DNA of 64,000 nucleotides from Carallia brachiata (lineage: Eukaryota > Streptophyta > Magnoliopsida > Malpighiales > Rhizophoraceae): the NCBI GenBank assembly GCA_021464245.1, contig JADCRB010000016.1:1622348-1686347 (forward strand). Direction: 5' to 3'. Made by a program: the position numbers and the translations under genes. This document shows positions 10,475 through 20,345 of the stretch, in pieces (position 1 is the stretch's first letter; each line of letters starts with the position of its first letter). The notes under the pieces are model-generated. The model was not told the origin of the DNA and did no database searches. It worked only from the letters and a program-made list of their open reading frames with translations.

Positions 10475-12247
10475 TTATTACTATTTATTACACATTGTAG
10501 CTTAAAATTTAAAATTTATTATCAATATAATTCTTTTAGGACTGCTGATTGCACATTTATAATCATGAATATATAATGTTTATTGTCATATAATCAATCT
10601 TATTCTTGGGTCAAAACAAAATTTGTCTTCATGTAATATTTGATCTAAATATCTTATATTATGATAATTTATTTAACGAAGCCATTATATTCTGTTTTGT
10701 ACCAGTATTTATTCAACTTTTTATTTTTTTATTTTTGAGCAACGAAAAAAAATTCAACTTTTTATTGGAAAGCCTATTCTGATAATACGAAATGTTCTGG
10801 AGACGTCAAAGGTACAAGCATCCTTCTAAAGGACTCTTTCAAACTGACTTCAAGTGCACGAGGGAATACGTAAGCACAAGGCTCTGAATGCCAAATACAT
10901 AAGTACTGTTCAACTATCTTGACTCCCTCGCGATGTTCCCAAAGTGTTGTAAAAAAATAAAAAAGTGGTCATTAATTAAGCAAATTCTTTTTAAAAAATA
11001 TACAAAATAATGGAGTATGCAATAAATTTCATATTTGATTTTGATACGATCAGCTAATTGATTTTAAAACATATTAATTAGTTAAATGCAAAAATATCTA
11101 CGTTATACAATCAATAGAGATGATAATGGAGACCCACCCTCTCGGGTTTTCGTCTGGACCTGTTCTGACGGAGGCGAGGTTAACGCAAGTTGACGAGCAA
11201 TCGAGAATCTCCATCCCGATTATTAAATTTTGAACTGAAGATGGAGCATGAATGATATTTAACATTCCTAATCCGTTATCGTCTCAATTAGGAATTTATT
11301 ATTTTACTTTTTATATAATAATTGTATAATATTTTTAGAGAGATAATTTAGACAATTTCGTCTATTTAATAATTATTAAATTTGTTTTTTTATGCTTACT
11401 TAGCTATTTATTATTTTATTTTTTTATATAACAATTATATAACATTTTTAGACAGACACTTTAGACAATTTTTTAATAAAATAATGATTTAATTTATCTC
11501 TCACAATGGGAATAGAAAACTCCGATTCTCCACCAAAATTGGGGACGGAAATGAGATCTTAAAATCCACTCCGAATGAGGACTGAAACAATAATAAGGAT
11601 AAAAGTTGAGAACAGGGATTAGAACAGCCATTCTCAATCCCACACAGTCTCATTCGCATTCTTAATAACCAACAACATTATAACCCAATGAATTTCTAAA
11701 TATAAATGAAATACATACAAGCATATGTTGGCACATTAATTTGACATCAATAATTTGATTAGACACTTGACAAGGGGAGGGACTGAGCAAACCTTGGCCC
11801 TGGTTCGCGGCATGCGTAGCGACATGTGACATGCGAGTTATAAGATCTGGTCTGCCATCGTCGAGCTCGAGCCTGGACATGATTATTAGAAGATTCTCCA
11901 TCAGGAGCTTAGGGCCTCATACTAAGCCTGAACCCAAATACTTTATTAGTGATCCTTTCACCAACCGTAAGTTGTGTTGTAATGGTAATATGCTGAATAT
12001 GCCAACTGTAAAATCTTGGTTTAAGTGTGTCAAGATGTACAGTGGAGATAAACTTAAACATTCTCCCGGTATAAGTCATATCGTAACTATCTAAACTGTC
12101 CATATCACTAGAAGAAAGGTTCAATACTCCCTGATGGGATAATCGGAACACTGCTCCAACTTTCTAAATTTTTACAAAAAAAAAATATTAAGTTTTCTAC
12201 TTAATTGAAATAAAATTTAACACAAAATACTAACTAATGTCTTTTTT

Positions 12248-12415
12248 TTAATTAAAAGTGATTCTGAAAATTTTAATTGTCCTTTTTGTTTTTTCATCTT
12301 CGTCTCTGGTCTCCACGGACTTGTGTTGTTCAGGGGCTCTTCCACTTTTCCCATCATCATCGGCTATACCAGAGTAATTGCCATTCAAGGGATTAACAAC
12401 TCTGAACTTCTTCCC
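12248..12415 (-). pseudogene. Possible terminal exon relic of an unidentified gene
   Basis: An open 55-codon minus-strand stretch that starts right after a CTAG splice-acceptor-like site and ends with TAA. It begins GKKFRVVNPLNGNYSG and continues with an acidic/basic hydrophilic tail, which is protein-like compared with the flanking low-complexity sequence. It lacks a Met, as an internal or last exon would. I do not recognise the family. A possible preceding exon lies at about 12,940-12,990, but the joining phase does not fit. This may be a decayed gene or a captured fragment. Confidence 0.3.
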
Positions 12416-13020
12416 CTAGTTTGCAATCAAAAGTAATAATCACGAGTTCAACAAATATAAAAAAGCAACCAACAGTTTTTAAAATATTATTATAATAATA
12501 AATTGATAATTTTTATTAAAATGTACAAGTTACTTTAGGGTTATAAAATATAAGCATACACATAAAAACTTACATACATGTATACACATTTTCTGACAAA
12601 ATATGTAAAATTTATTAAATTTAAAGTGTACAACCTTTAAATATATAAATGTATATTGGAGTGAAAAAAAAAAAAGAAAGGAAAACACGTATATAACGGA
12701 CCCATCCTTGTCAACATATTAATTCTTTGTATCCATGTTGTATGTAGAACTCTTTAAAATTTTGCCTCTTATTAAGAATCAAGGCTTGGTATCAGATAAG
12801 CCAAAACAAAAAAAAGACCGAAGCCAAGTTCTCCCATTAATTATCTGTTTTGGCTTACGACAGTGTAGGATCATCAAATGCCAAGTTAATTAGTTCATGT
12901 ATGTTGGCACGCTCGATGAAATTTTTTTGGTCTCAACTTACCCAGAATTGTTCTAGCCCTCCTGAACATCTCTATTGACCAGGCCAACCCCACGAACTAG
13001 TTACTAGAGAATGCTCTCTC
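12416..13020. other. Spacer with a possible decayed exon
   Basis: On the minus strand near 12,985-12,940 a short open stretch reads IEMFRRARTIL and is followed by a good donor site (CTGG/GTAAGT). Otherwise AT-rich with no recognised gene. Confidence 0.3.
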
Positions 13021-13878
13021 CACTAAGGCTACAAACCAGACGAGGCGAGTCGAGTTGAGTTTGGTCAGGTTCATGTGTCGATTCGTTTATTAAATGAGTT
13101 TAAAAATGAGACTCAGTATCAGTATCATTTATAAATGAGTGGAACTCGAACCAAGTCTACTGTTATTGAGTCGAGCTTTCAAGTTTTTAACAAACTGTAT
13201 CATTTAATTTTGTAATGCCGATAAAATAATTAAAATTAAAAAATTTTATTATTCATACATAAAATGAAAGAATAAAAATGAAAGGATAAAGTCCATTTAT
13301 TTAAATAAAATTAGATAATTAAAAATAAATGTTCAATTTTAATGTATAAATGTAAATATATGTAATATATAATTTTGAAAATGAGCTTGATAAAATAATT
13401 AAAATAAATAAATGTTAAATTTTAATATTTAGTTAAACAAATGAACTCAATTCAAATTCTTACCAAACTAAGTTACCGAACTGTTAACAAATATATTGAT
13501 TTGTTTGCAGCTCTAACCGCATATAAATTTTATCCAAATAAGTATATGAAATAAAAGAAATAACTTTATATTGGTAACTATTTATACTAAAAGTTGAATG
13601 ATACAATTATATGTTATTTGTATATTAAATGAGCTTATAACGATACATATTAAATGAATTATTAATAATATATTTGTCGGGCTCTAAATGAGCTGTTCAC
13701 GAGTTTGAATCGAGCCGAACATACCTTTATTTAGACTCAGCTCGTTTAATAAACAAATTTTACTTTTAGACTTGTGTATCGCTCGTTTAGTTAAATGAAC
13801 GAGTCCAAATCGAATTCTTATCGAGCCGAATTACCAAACTTTTAACAACATATCAGTTCATTTGCAATCCTATTCCCC
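13021..13878. repeat. Possible decayed MULE-like element
   Basis: Left part rich in GAG/CGAG words, right part rich in CTCG/GCTCG words ('gactcagctcgtttaataaac'), the mirrored layout of plant Mutator-type MITEs. The inverted ends are weak (aggctacaaacc against aggattgcaaat read from the right). An 80-bp segment near the right end (13,790-13,875) has a relative at 13,435-13,515. Confidence 0.35.
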
Positions 13879-15138
13879 ACATATTTCCAAAAGTTCTACC
13901 ACCTAAAAATCAGGTATTCAATTTTAAAAATTTTGATTTCAAATAATTAATAAAATAAGAATAACAAAAATTTTTAAAATAAAAAATATTATTTTTTATT
14001 ATATAACTCATTATCTTTGTTTACGTATAAGTTTTCGACTTTGGTACTGAGCTTGGTCAATAAATTAGAACGTAAAATTGGTGTGGACGATAAAAAACAA
14101 CAGGAATAGTACAGGAAATCAGTGTGCAGAATAAAATATTATTATTTTGACTATATCCTTTTCACAAAAGAAAATGTGGAAAAATTTATCTATATATATA
14201 TTTTTTTACTGTTTAAACAGTGTCCCATCAGTTTTGAGTCTAAATTTCCCGTCCCTGTAGCGGGATTGAAATTGGAAAGAAAATTTGTCATCCAAATCTT
14301 TGTTTACATAAAGGTTATCAATTTCGAGAGTGATGTTGAGCTTGGTCGATAAATTAGAAAGAAAATTAATCATCCAAATCCAATCATGTTCCCAAATTGT
14401 ATATTGGATGACATCAAAATGTTGAACAATGATGTGAGTGGCTTGAAACATGAAGCCCCATGTTAATTGTTGCTTGATAATCAGGCAGGGACAAGAGATC
14501 AAACGTATGTGCAAGGGGCCTAATAGAGATAAATTCACTTTGATGAAAATAGCAATGTTGGCCCCCACGTCGTCGGTCGTCTTGTTTTTCTTGAACAAAG
14601 TTATAAAGAAAGGTGAAGAAAAGTTGGAAACAGTAGTCTTAGATTGTCACTTGCTACGTGCACTTGGATTGAAACATGTACAACAGCTGTTTGAAAAGGA
14701 GAGCTGCCATTAACTTGGTCTTTGAAACTTGAAGAATTTGACTGTTTTTTTCACTTGGTATTTGTGTCGGCTGGGTGGCTGCCGCCCGCCGCTGGCTGCC
14801 CGCCGGGGGTATAATGGGCACACAGAGTTGAGGCTTCTGGATGAGACAAAAATAGCATGAGACTTTCAAATTAAGGTATATTGTCAAAACGTTCTTGCAA
14901 GAAAATCCAATCTTTTTAAATTTTGTAATATTTCGAAATGAAAACATTAAACACGAAGAAGGTTATAATTTTTTTTTCTACAAACTTTCAGGTAAATCTT
15001 GAATCAAGGAAATTATTATAAAATTGGATAGTGATGGTTTTATGAAAGAGTCCTGTTATTAGGCTTCACGTAGGTTCATATAAATGATAATCTCAACCAA
15101 ATTAAAATAATAAATTTATTTAAATTTAAATTGTTTTA
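13879..15138. other. Spacer with a short direct repeat and a GC-rich spot
   Basis: A 65-70 bp direct repeat, 'tttgtttac.ta...gagcttggtc.ataaattaga', lies at about 14,016-14,085 and 14,299-14,375. A sharp GC-rich spot at 14,767-14,808 (ggctgccgcccgccgctggc and following) stands out from the AT-rich surroundings. No gene recognised. Confidence 0.45.
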
Positions 15139-15331
15139 TAAAAATCACATGATGTGTATGAAAAATAACGTAATGTTCAAACAAGCCGAACAAAATATGC
15201 AAAACAAAAACTTGAAAAAAAAATGCAATAAGGGTAATGTTTCATGATTTTGCATTTTTCTTTAGTATTTATAAATATTTTATTTGATCTACTTGAACAT
15301 TTTCTTACTATGGGCATCGTGTGATTTTTTT
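15139..15331. mobile_element. Foldback MITE, about 193 bp
   Basis: Terminal inverted repeats of about 55-60 bp. The left arm starts aaaaatcacatgatg and contains 'taatgttcaaacaagccgaa'. The right arm read on the minus strand starts aaaaatcacacgatg and contains 'aaatgttcaagtagatcaaa'. The centre also holds two 'tgca...' blocks. No clear target duplication because the flanks are T/A runs. Non-coding. Confidence 0.7.
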
Positions 15332-16570
15332 CCAAAAAAAAAATAAATTCCAAAACAATTAATATTTTAATACAGGTGATCTCGTCACGTCACATTGGTG
15401 AGACCTGCATCTAGCCCGTGTCACTTTTGTGCAATCTGGTAGTGTTTTCCCTTATAAAAAGACAAGCTCTGTCAACTTTGGAACAAATAAATATCAGTTG
15501 GACCACATATTCAGAAATTGTATTTAATGCATTTTTAATGTCATTTTTTTGTTAATTAATTGGTCTTTGCAAATTCAAAATTTTTTTGTCAGTAGAAGAA
15601 ATAGGGAAATAATTAATTTTAAATATTTAATATAATCTTACCATTATTTTTTAACAAGTTTTAGTCAAAAAGAAATTTTTGTGTTAGAACGATGGAAATT
15701 AAAATGGAAAAATTATGAATTTTCAAAGAATAAACATAAAATCCAGGCCATTCCGCTAGCAATTGTGGATTGAATCACTGAGGAAAGAAAACGAGCGATT
15801 TTTCGGAAAAAAATAATATGTGTTTTAAAATAAAATCCTTTTTTAAAGAGCAGATTTGGATTTGTGATAGAACCAATTTCTTTTTGTATTTATAAATTTG
15901 ATTAAAATGAGGATATAAAGGCAAAATAAAATTTCAGTGGAGGAAAAATAAAATTTTGAGCGGGGTCATTAATATAAAATTTAGCTAAACTTTTCATGTT
16001 TTCTTTTTAAGTGGGCTAAATACATAATTTCTAGTTTACCGGGGCTTGCCCCCACTCAACAATACATGCATCAGCCACTGACTTTGTCGCATTGTCTGTC
16101 AAACTAATTCCAGACTGTAATTTGCCCGAAAAGCCTTTTATTCTGGGGTTCAAAAATCAAACTAGAATGCGAAATTGAAGTGGCTCTCCGATAAGTGAAC
16201 CTTACTTGCAAAGGCAAGTGCATTTGGCCTTATAATAAAAAATGACTCCAGCAAATGCATCTGTTGTCCATTTTGTATCACAACAACTTCTTGCCTGTTT
16301 ATGTGTAGTCATTCCCAAATCCCAATGCACGGGTTGTGGCTTATGAAGGATGAAGAAGGAGATTGTGACACGAATACGATACAATAAAGATATTTCGACA
16401 TCCTAATTTTGAAAAAAATAAGAACATGATGTAAATGGGAACTCGTACGTTTCAAATCTTAACAGTTAGACTATGAAAATACAAATACAAATTACAAGTA
16501 AAAATTTAAAATTTATAATAAAATTGATATGGAGTCGATCTCTGAGTAGATCTTCCGATGAATATTCCTG
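15332..16570. other. AT-rich spacer
   Basis: No gene or repeat recognised. The left edge of the repeat-rich block starts near 16,530. Confidence 0.4.
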
Positions 16571-16574
16571 TGTG

Positions 16575-16910
16575 GTTTAGTGAAGGGTCGTGAAGGCTTG
16601 ATCTTGATCGAAATAGGTTGAATTTCCACACCGCACTCTTGAACTGTAAGAAATTGATTACACTGAGGGTCAAAACTTGATTTTAGGGGATGCCGGAACT
16701 CCGATGAGGGTCATAAAGGCTTGATCTCGTTCGGGATAGTTTGGTTCCGATGAGGGCCGTATGAGCTTGGTTTCAGGTGGAGTGATTTGCTTTCACTGAG
16801 AGCCGGGGTTTGATCTCACTCGAACTGATTTAACTCCGCTGAGGGCTGCAAAGACTTTATCTCAGATGGACTGGTTTTGCTGAGGTTATAAAAGACTTAA
16901 TCCCAAACGA
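16575..16910. repeat. Degenerate 42-47 bp tandem repeat array
   Basis: Units share 'c.g.tgagggtc..aaggcttgatct' and start near 16,579, 16,661, 16,700, 16,747, 16,794, 16,837 and 16,879. Divergence between units is high but the phase is kept. It is the first of several tandem arrays in the 16.5-20.1 kb block. Confidence 0.65.
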
Positions 16911-17291
16911 ATATTTAATAATTTAATATTTTAGATATTTACTCTTGCAGATCTCGATTTGAAGCGACCGAATAGCATATACCCAAAATATACATGGAAA
17001 TGAGTATATTAAATATTTTGAGACTTTACTCTGAAAAATCGCACTTAATGGCATTCAGAGCGCATACGTCTAAAATTCGACAACGTATAAGGAAAAATTT
17101 TTGTAATACTTTTGCCCCATTTTGGCAAATTGATTTTGCCTCGTTGTTGTACTGTGTTTGTTTTTTGTTGGCCTCTGCTTCTCCAATTGGCTTTGAGTCT
17201 ATTTATAGGCTCTCTGACAGCATTGTGCCACCAACTAGAGAGATTTTTTTTTTTAATTTCCTCTTTTAGATGCCGCCTCCCTCGACTTTGA

Positions 17292-18043
17292 TTTTTTTTT
17301 CCTCTTTCTTCTAGATGTCGGTCACTGATTTGGACTTTTTTTTTTATATATATTTACAAATGTCGCTACTTCAAGATTTGGTGAGAAAGGATCTTAAAGA
17401 CGTGACTCGAACTGAGTTTTGAAATCCAGTTTAAAACTTGAGAGGTCTTGTTGGACATTAAATCTTGAAGTTTTCAACTCTGACTAGTCCAACTGAAGTC
17501 GAACTTCCATAACTCACAAAGGTTCTCAAAAGTTTCATAACTCTAGTGAGGATGATGCAGTAGGTAAATAACTCGAACCTCCCCATGAGAAAGGCATATT
17601 ACCATGGAACTTCAAAACTAGCACATAGAGAGACGGACTGTAGTGATGATCTCCGAGTCTACTCCGACATTTTTTTTTCCTCTTTCTTCTAGTTGTCGGT
17701 CACTGACTTGGACTTTTTTTTATATATTTACAAATGCCGCTACTTCAAGATTTGATGAGAAATGATCTTAAAGACGTGACTCGAACTGAGTCTTGAAATC
17801 CAGTTTGAAACTTGAGAGGTTTTGTTGGACATTGAATCTTGAAGTTTTCAACTCTAACTAGCCCAACTGAAGTCGAACTTCCATAACTCACAAAGGTTCT
17901 CTAAAGTTTCATAACTCTAGTGAGGATGATGCAGTAGGTAAATAACTTGAACCTCCCCATGAGAAAGGCATATTACCATAGAACTTCAAAACTAGCACAT
18001 AGAGAGACGGACTATAGTGATAATCTCCGAGTCTACTTCGACG
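17292..18043. repeat. 378-bp tandem duplication
   Basis: Copy 1 (17,292-17,669) and copy 2 (17,670-18,043) match nearly along their whole length: 'cctctttcttctag.tgtcggtcactga.ttggactt', 'gacgtgactcgaactgag', 'ccatgagaaaggcatattacca' and 'agagagacggact.tagtgat.atctccgagtctac.tcgac'. By eye only a few percent of positions differ. Confidence 0.9.
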
Positions 18044-18786
18044 TAAGAAGAGTAGTTGGAACTTACCTGTACGTTGCCGCATCTAAGAAGAGATGAGGAT
18101 GATCGTAGCTTCTCGTCTCGCTATAATAGATGTGTACTAAGGAGAGTGGTTGGAACTCTATGATACCGATGACATTGGAGATTGAGTTTCGAGAGCTTTT
18201 AAGGATCCTTTGAGGATAACTACTTCTTTTCTTCTTAACTCATGCGCCTCCAGTTTCTTGATCAAAGAACTTTCTGAAAAAGAAAGTGTAGGGGCTACCT
18301 ATTTTCTTTTACCCATTTTCTTTTCTAAGAGAGGAAAGAATTGAAGGGGTGAGTTCTGCGATTTGGGTATGCAGGAAATATATATGCTCCAAAAAGCCTT
18401 TTTCTTTTTTTCAAAAGTCAAAAGTAGATACGCGGAATCTAGTAAGGGTCCTCCACATCCCTTTCTCCATAAGAGATAGAAGAGGTAGCAACTTATGTGT
18501 GTCGCAAAAGTCGTTATCGTGTGTTGCAAAAGTCGCTACTCCTTATCCTTATTGGCCATTCTGGCGGGGCCCGAGGTGTAGTTCCAAGTCAATTGCGTCC
18601 TCGTTTAGTAACCTGATGATGTTGACATTACTAGAACTTTCCAATCGACCAATTGATGTCGTTGGGACGTTCTAAAAACATAGGAAAAATCTCACTGGAA
18701 TAGTTCCCTCCTAGCGCAAGATTTCCTCCCAGATTAAAGTGCTCATAAAGGATGAACCCTTGGTTGACTCTGTAAAACCACCATGA

Positions 18787-18990
18787 TCAGTACGTGTAGT
18801 CCCACAGGCTATAGTTTTGGTTGAAATAGCCTTGAGAGACCATCGCAATGGTGGAGCTTGGACCTGCCTCATTTGAAGTCGACGTCATACTTGTGAGATC
18901 TACCATAAGAACAGCTGCGATGATAGACTGTGCTTCAGAAGCAGTGGCTTTTGCGCTGCTTTCTCCCTGTTTCTCCGATTCTGGAATCAT
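18787..18990 (-). other. Unidentified 67-codon ORF inside the repeat-rich block
   Basis: A Ser/Ala/Thr-rich frame with no recognisable domain. The start resembles the low-complexity N-terminus of some LTR-retrotransposon gag proteins and the orientation agrees with the LTR-like sequence at 20.1-20.3 kb, but this is weak evidence. It may be chance. Confidence 0.2.
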
Positions 18991-19301
18991 AAATACACAT
19001 TTTTTGTTTTGATTGCTCCGTACAGTTACAGTTGTGAAGTAAGTTGAGAGAGTTGTGATAAATTAGGACAAACACTCTCATTGTTGTGAAAGTACTCCTT
19101 CAAGATTTGCAGTTGCATCGGACTTGGTCGTCATCTAACGTGTGGTGACCTATCCTCTCCCTTATCTTGAAGTTCTGCAACTGGATCCATCTTTCTTCCT
19201 GAAAGAGAGTAGAAGTTTGACATATGGTAAGAACGAGTAAAAGGTTGAGACTGGAATAGTGATTCAGACTCAAACCCTCTATTATTTTTATCTTTTTGGG
19301 C

Positions 19302-19712
19302 CGTTCACAATTTATACTTATGCGAGCCAGAAGTTTCGGATTTGATTTTAAACCGTTCACAATTTATACTCGTGAGAGGCAGGAGTGTTGAATTGTGGTG
19401 TCGCCTTTTATATTCGTGCGAAGCAGGAGTTTGTTGTTGCTGAGCTGTTTGCCTTTTATACTCGTGCGAGGCAAGAGTGTGTTTCAGTTTATCACCTTTT
19501 ATACTCGTGCGAGGCAGGAGTGTGCTTCAGTTGATTGTCTTTCATATTCGTGCGAGGTAAGAGTGTTTTTCAGTTGATCGCCTTTTATATTCGTGCGAGG
19601 CAGGAGTGTGTTTCAGTTGATTGCCTTTGATACTCGTGCGAGGCAGGAGTGTACTTCGATTGATCACCTTTTATACTCGTGCGAGGCAGGAGCGTGCTGT
19701 TGAACTGTCGAG
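19302..19712. repeat. 43-bp minisatellite, about nine units
   Basis: The core unit is 'ccttttatactcgtgcgaggcaggagtgt' followed by 'gtttcagttgatt'. Units 4-8 keep a period of about 43 bp. The first three are longer (about 49-51 bp) and more divergent ('ccgttcacaatttatactcgtg'). Units are contiguous with no unique spacers, so it is not a CRISPR array. Confidence 0.9.
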
Positions 19713-19734
19713 CTGTTTAGTCGCTGATTTAGGC

Positions 19735-19920
19735 TTGGAGTCAGTGTTTAGGGTTTGTCCTCGAGTTTAGATTTTTAGGCCAGAATTTGGTTTGGCCTTT
19801 GGGTTAGGGTTGGAGCCTAAGTTTGGATCTGAATTTGGATTTTGAGCTAAAGTTTGAGTTTGGCTTTAGGCCCGAATTTGATTTTGGACTTGGATTTTGA
19901 ACTAAAATTTGGATCCGAAT
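19735..19920. repeat. Short-period 'tttggat/tttgagc' low-complexity array
   Basis: Repeated words such as 'tttggat.tgaatttggattttgagctaaa' recur in shifted form across the stretch. No open frame of note. Confidence 0.5.
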
Positions 19921-19985
19921 ACGCAACTCTTTGATAAAACTACATGGATCTTCTATTGACTTTGATATCTTTCTTTTTGATCGTT

Positions 19986-20075
19986 ATGGATCGAACTTGC
20001 TCTGATAATAGCTTTCAGATCGAACTGGGCTCTAATAATAGCTCTTGAATCAAACCAACTATGATACAACTATTA
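19986..20075 (-). repeat. Three 30-bp units containing primer-site-like words
   Basis: On the minus strand each unit contains CTATTATYAGAGC or the related TATCATAG followed by 'ttcgatc' or 'tttgattc'. The words resemble the TGGTATCAGAGC tRNA-Met primer site used by copia elements, here tripled and degenerate. Confidence 0.45.
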
Positions 20076-20345
20076 GAACTTAATTAACTGAACGAAACTT
20101 TGTTAAATTGAACACACAACATAATAATATAAGAAGAACACACTCTAAAATCTTTTAACTAATATTCTCACTAAGCACACTAGCTGCACAATAAATTGAA
20201 ACTTTCAATTCCTTATATACTAGACATTTAAAACTCTTATTCCGACTCCACTAATTAAAACATAACAAACTAATTTTAATTCTTTTAAAACCTTAAATCC
20301 TAATCTGTAACGAATTTAAATTAACTTCAGCAACCCTTACATTTA
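20076..20345 (-). repeat. LTR-like sequence (solo or 5' LTR candidate)
   Basis: Read on the minus strand it begins near TGTAAGGGTTGC, carries TATATAAGG at 20,219-20,211 and ends in CTAATAGTTG just before TATCATAG. There is no second copy in the window, so the LTR call rests on layout alone. Confidence 0.3.

Larger units (their letters stand above)
9843..12247. other. HD-ZIP upstream region and AT-rich spacer
   Basis: Holds the G-box, a (TA)n tract, and at about 11,115-11,650 a stretch with GC-richer ends ('gagacccaccctctcggg' and 'ggattagaacagccattctcaatcccac') that looks like the edges of a decayed non-autonomous DNA transposon. No gene recognised. Confidence 0.45.
16575..20345 (-). mobile_element. 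Repeat-rich non-coding block, possible LARD-like or truncated LTR element
   Basis: About 3.8 kb that is GC-richer than its flanks and built largely from tandem repeats: the 46-bp array, a 378-bp duplication, a 43-bp minisatellite, a short 'tttggat' array and 30-bp units. Read on the minus strand it starts with an LTR-like sequence (20,345 to about 20,076) containing TATATAAGG. This is followed by degenerate primer-binding-like TATCATAG and TATTATCAGAGC units, the usual place for a tRNA-Met primer site in copia elements. An open 67-codon minus-strand frame at 18,787-18,990 is the only candidate gag relic. No RT, integrase or second LTR is visible, so identity is uncertain. Confidence 0.35.

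Noticed and set aside
14206..14598. A 130-codon minus-strand ORF
   Set aside because: It spans a diverged direct repeat and has no domain; length is within chance for AT-rich DNA with unusual stop distribution.
18349..18675. A 108-codon plus-strand ORF in the repeat-rich block
   Set aside because: No recognisable domain, overlapping ORFs on the other strand, and it starts near the end of the duplicated region. No support for coding.
19302..19712. Possible CRISPR-like array
   Set aside because: Units are contiguous with no unique spacers and the sequence is from a plant nuclear genome; it is a minisatellite.
19735..19810. Telomere-like words (ttaggg, tttaggg)
   Set aside because: Isolated words inside a low-complexity array; no tandem TTTAGGG run.
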